Below, in pieces: positions 13,712 to 14,749 of a stretch of DNA of 14,749 nt. The position numbers were made by a program, and so were the translations under genes. Below the pieces are notes generated by a model, which saw only the letters and a list, made by a program, of their open reading frames with translations, had not been told where the DNA came from and searched no databases. The first letter of the stretch is position 1. Every line of letters begins with the position of its first letter. The stretch is from Clostridiales bacterium (lineage in GTDB: Bacteria; Bacillota_A; Clostridia; Christensenellales; Pumilibacteraceae). The stretch spans positions 1-14,749 of the forward strand of contig JAISDO010000022.1 in NCBI GenBank assembly GCA_031264755.1, written 5' to 3'.

Positions 13712-14553
13712 TACGCCATCACCAATCTAGGAGCACTAATACCTGCCGGTTTGGTGCCTGTACCTATCCTACCGCCTATAGCACTAATTATCATAATCAA
13801 TATATCCAATATGTTGATATCAGTGTCACCACTCCAAAACCACGGTATACTAACTGTACCTATCACATACCTAAATCCCCACAGTTGCCCATTATCTCTA
13901 ATAAACCAATTGACTATTGTCTCTACAATATATGCCATGACGATACCAGCTATCGTTGCCAACAACCACGCAAGAGGTCCCGCTATAGCAGTATGAGCAG
14001 CTATAATAGAACCTGCAACAACACCAGCCCAATAACTAGCAATTGCACCTGTCAACCAAGCTGCATCCATAGCAAACACAAGATGTGTGCGTTGCCACCC
14101 CCTGGTACTATTGGTTGAGTTGCGTGTAGTTCCGTCAACATTGCTCAAGCCCATCATACCAAGCAACTCTGTCAGTTGCTCGTCCGTCAATTGAGATACA
14201 AAGTATTCAAATACTGTTGCTACATCTTGCTCGCTAGCAAGCCTATCTACCACTATATATCCCAAATCAAACAATTGTTGAATTTGGTCATCTACCTGTT
14301 GATTGCGTTCATTAAGGTTCAAATTTTGTAGATACAAGTCATCCAACATTTGGCGATTGGTCTCATGCATCTTGATATGATTGGCTTGCATCTGCTGTTG
14401 TATAGTCATTGTCACATTGACATCACTATACCTTGTCTGTAACACCGCTACCATCAATGCACCGATTGGCAATGTGATTACCAATAGCATTATGATAGAT
14501 AGCTTTAGTTTGCCTACTCTATGTACAGTAGGTTGTTTTACACTTGAATTCAT
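13711..14553 (-). CDS. Unknown membrane-anchored protein with a glycine-rich hydrophobic domain
   Basis: A 280-residue protein of unknown function. Residues 18-39 form a membrane anchor after a basic start. Residues about 45-100 are Gln/Asn-rich with heptad-like leucines and could form a coiled coil. Residues 107-135 (SEQDVATVFEYFVSQLTDEQL) form an acidic helix. Residues 165-218 are a long Ala/Gly-rich hydrophobic stretch (small residues in AGVVAGSIIAAHTAIAGPLA) resembling a glycine zipper or membrane hairpin; a last hydrophobic segment is at 248-262. The ATG at 14553 follows a perfect AGGAGG (14564-14559) at five bases; a TTG one codon earlier is rejected. It is the first gene of a pair with the next membrane protein. 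The Ala/Gly-rich part recalls membrane-active or bacteriocin-like peptides, but this is weak. Confidence 0.75.
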   Translation of the reverse strand: MNSSVKQPTVHRVGKLKLSIIMLLVITLPIGALMVAVLQTRYSDVNVTMTIQQQMQANHIKMHETNRQMLDDLYLQNLNLNERNQQVDDQIQQLFDLGYIVVDRLASEQDVATVFEYFVSQLTDEQLTELLGMMGLSNVDGTTRNSTNSTRGWQRTHLVFAMDAAWLTGAIASYWAGVVAGSIIAAHTAIAGPLAWLLATIAGIVMAYIVETIVNWFIRDNGQLWGFRYVIGTVSIPWFWSGDTDINILDILIMIISAIGGRIGTGTKPAGISAPRLVMA

Positions 14554-14706
14554 CAAGTCCTCCTAATAAATATATGTTTGTTATATTTCACTAGGATAGA
14601 ACTATGTAGACAACATACAATCTCATACTCACATACACTACAGTACAATGTTGTACCATTCACTATACTACTATATATTTTTTCTAAGATTATTTTTGTA
14701 CTAGTA

Positions 14707-14740
14707 TAGCACAATCACCTGTGATAGTGCTAGTATTTTT
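14707..14740 (+). repeat. Imperfect hairpin with a T tail near the right edge
   Basis: TAGCAC-A-ATCAC (14707-14718) pairs with GTGAT-A-GTGCTA (14721-14732): eleven pairs around one A-A mismatch, with the tip opening to a small loop. A run of five T follows on the + strand (14736-14740). No + strand gene lies to its left, so a terminator role is doubtful; it may belong to the control region of the membrane-protein pair. Confidence 0.25.
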
Positions 14741-14749
14741 ATCATCTTT

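Noticed and set aside
13541..14118. Two + strand frames of about 150 residues opposite the membrane-protein pair
   Set aside because: They lie antisense to two genes with good start signals and membrane patterns; their composition (runs of Thr, Ile, Pro, Cys, His) is typical of antisense translation.
1..14749. CRISPR arrays, insertion sequences, tRNA or rRNA genes
   Set aside because: No regularly spaced repeats, transposase motifs, terminal repeats flanking a gene, or cloverleaf/rRNA signatures were seen.
1..14749. Alternative genetic code (TGA as Trp)
   Set aside because: TGA ends feoA and the Cys-rich gene at the expected family lengths, and Trp is encoded by TGG, so the standard bacterial code applies.

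Overview
The window looks like a chromosomal segment from a low-GC, Gram-positive-type bacterium (Bacillota, Clostridia-like). The reasons are AGGAGG-type ribosome binding sites, sigma-A-like promoters, a lipobox lipoprotein, a DivIB/FtsQ-type division protein next to ftsA and ftsZ, and an iron-uptake operon ending in the small Cys-rich protein that accompanies feoB in Clostridia. TGA is used as a stop and the standard code fits. The species cannot be named from sequence alone. Every gene I can support lies on the minus strand. The coding strand has visibly more G than C, as expected for a leading strand.

Read in the direction of transcription (high to low coordinates) the layout is as follows. 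(1) 14553-13157: two overlapping genes for unknown membrane proteins, followed by a hairpin. (2) 13156-12657: a 500-base gap with several hairpins and AT-rich palindromes, probably the control region of the next operon. (3) 12656-9585: a ferrous-iron uptake operon with two FeoA-type genes, feoB and a FeoB-associated Cys-rich membrane protein. (4) 9347-5106: ftsQ/divIB, ftsA and ftsZ, in the conserved dcw order but with long gaps. Each of the three has its own promoter. There is a terminator between ftsQ and ftsA and a strong one after ftsZ. (5) 4621-2324: a glycoside hydrolase family 2-like protein in which both catalytic glutamates appear to be replaced. (6) 2075-342: a large secreted lipoprotein, probably a beta-propeller, followed by a strong hairpin. 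(7) 341-1: noncoding DNA with a nested inverted repeat.

FtsQ (divisome scaffold), FtsA (membrane tether) and FtsZ (GTP-driven ring) work together in cytokinesis. The Feo proteins import Fe2+. The GH2-like protein and the lipoprotein may be linked to the cell surface or to sugar binding, but nothing here proves this.

The most notable points are the apparently inactive GH2 homologue; two genes (ftsQ and the GH2 gene) whose promoters sit so close to the ATG that their mRNAs should be essentially leaderless; an unusually long Gln/Asn-rich repeat linker in FtsZ; a perfect 12-bp inverted repeat over the ftsA promoter; and a complex palindrome and hairpin region before the feo operon. No mobile element, CRISPR array, rRNA or tRNA was seen.
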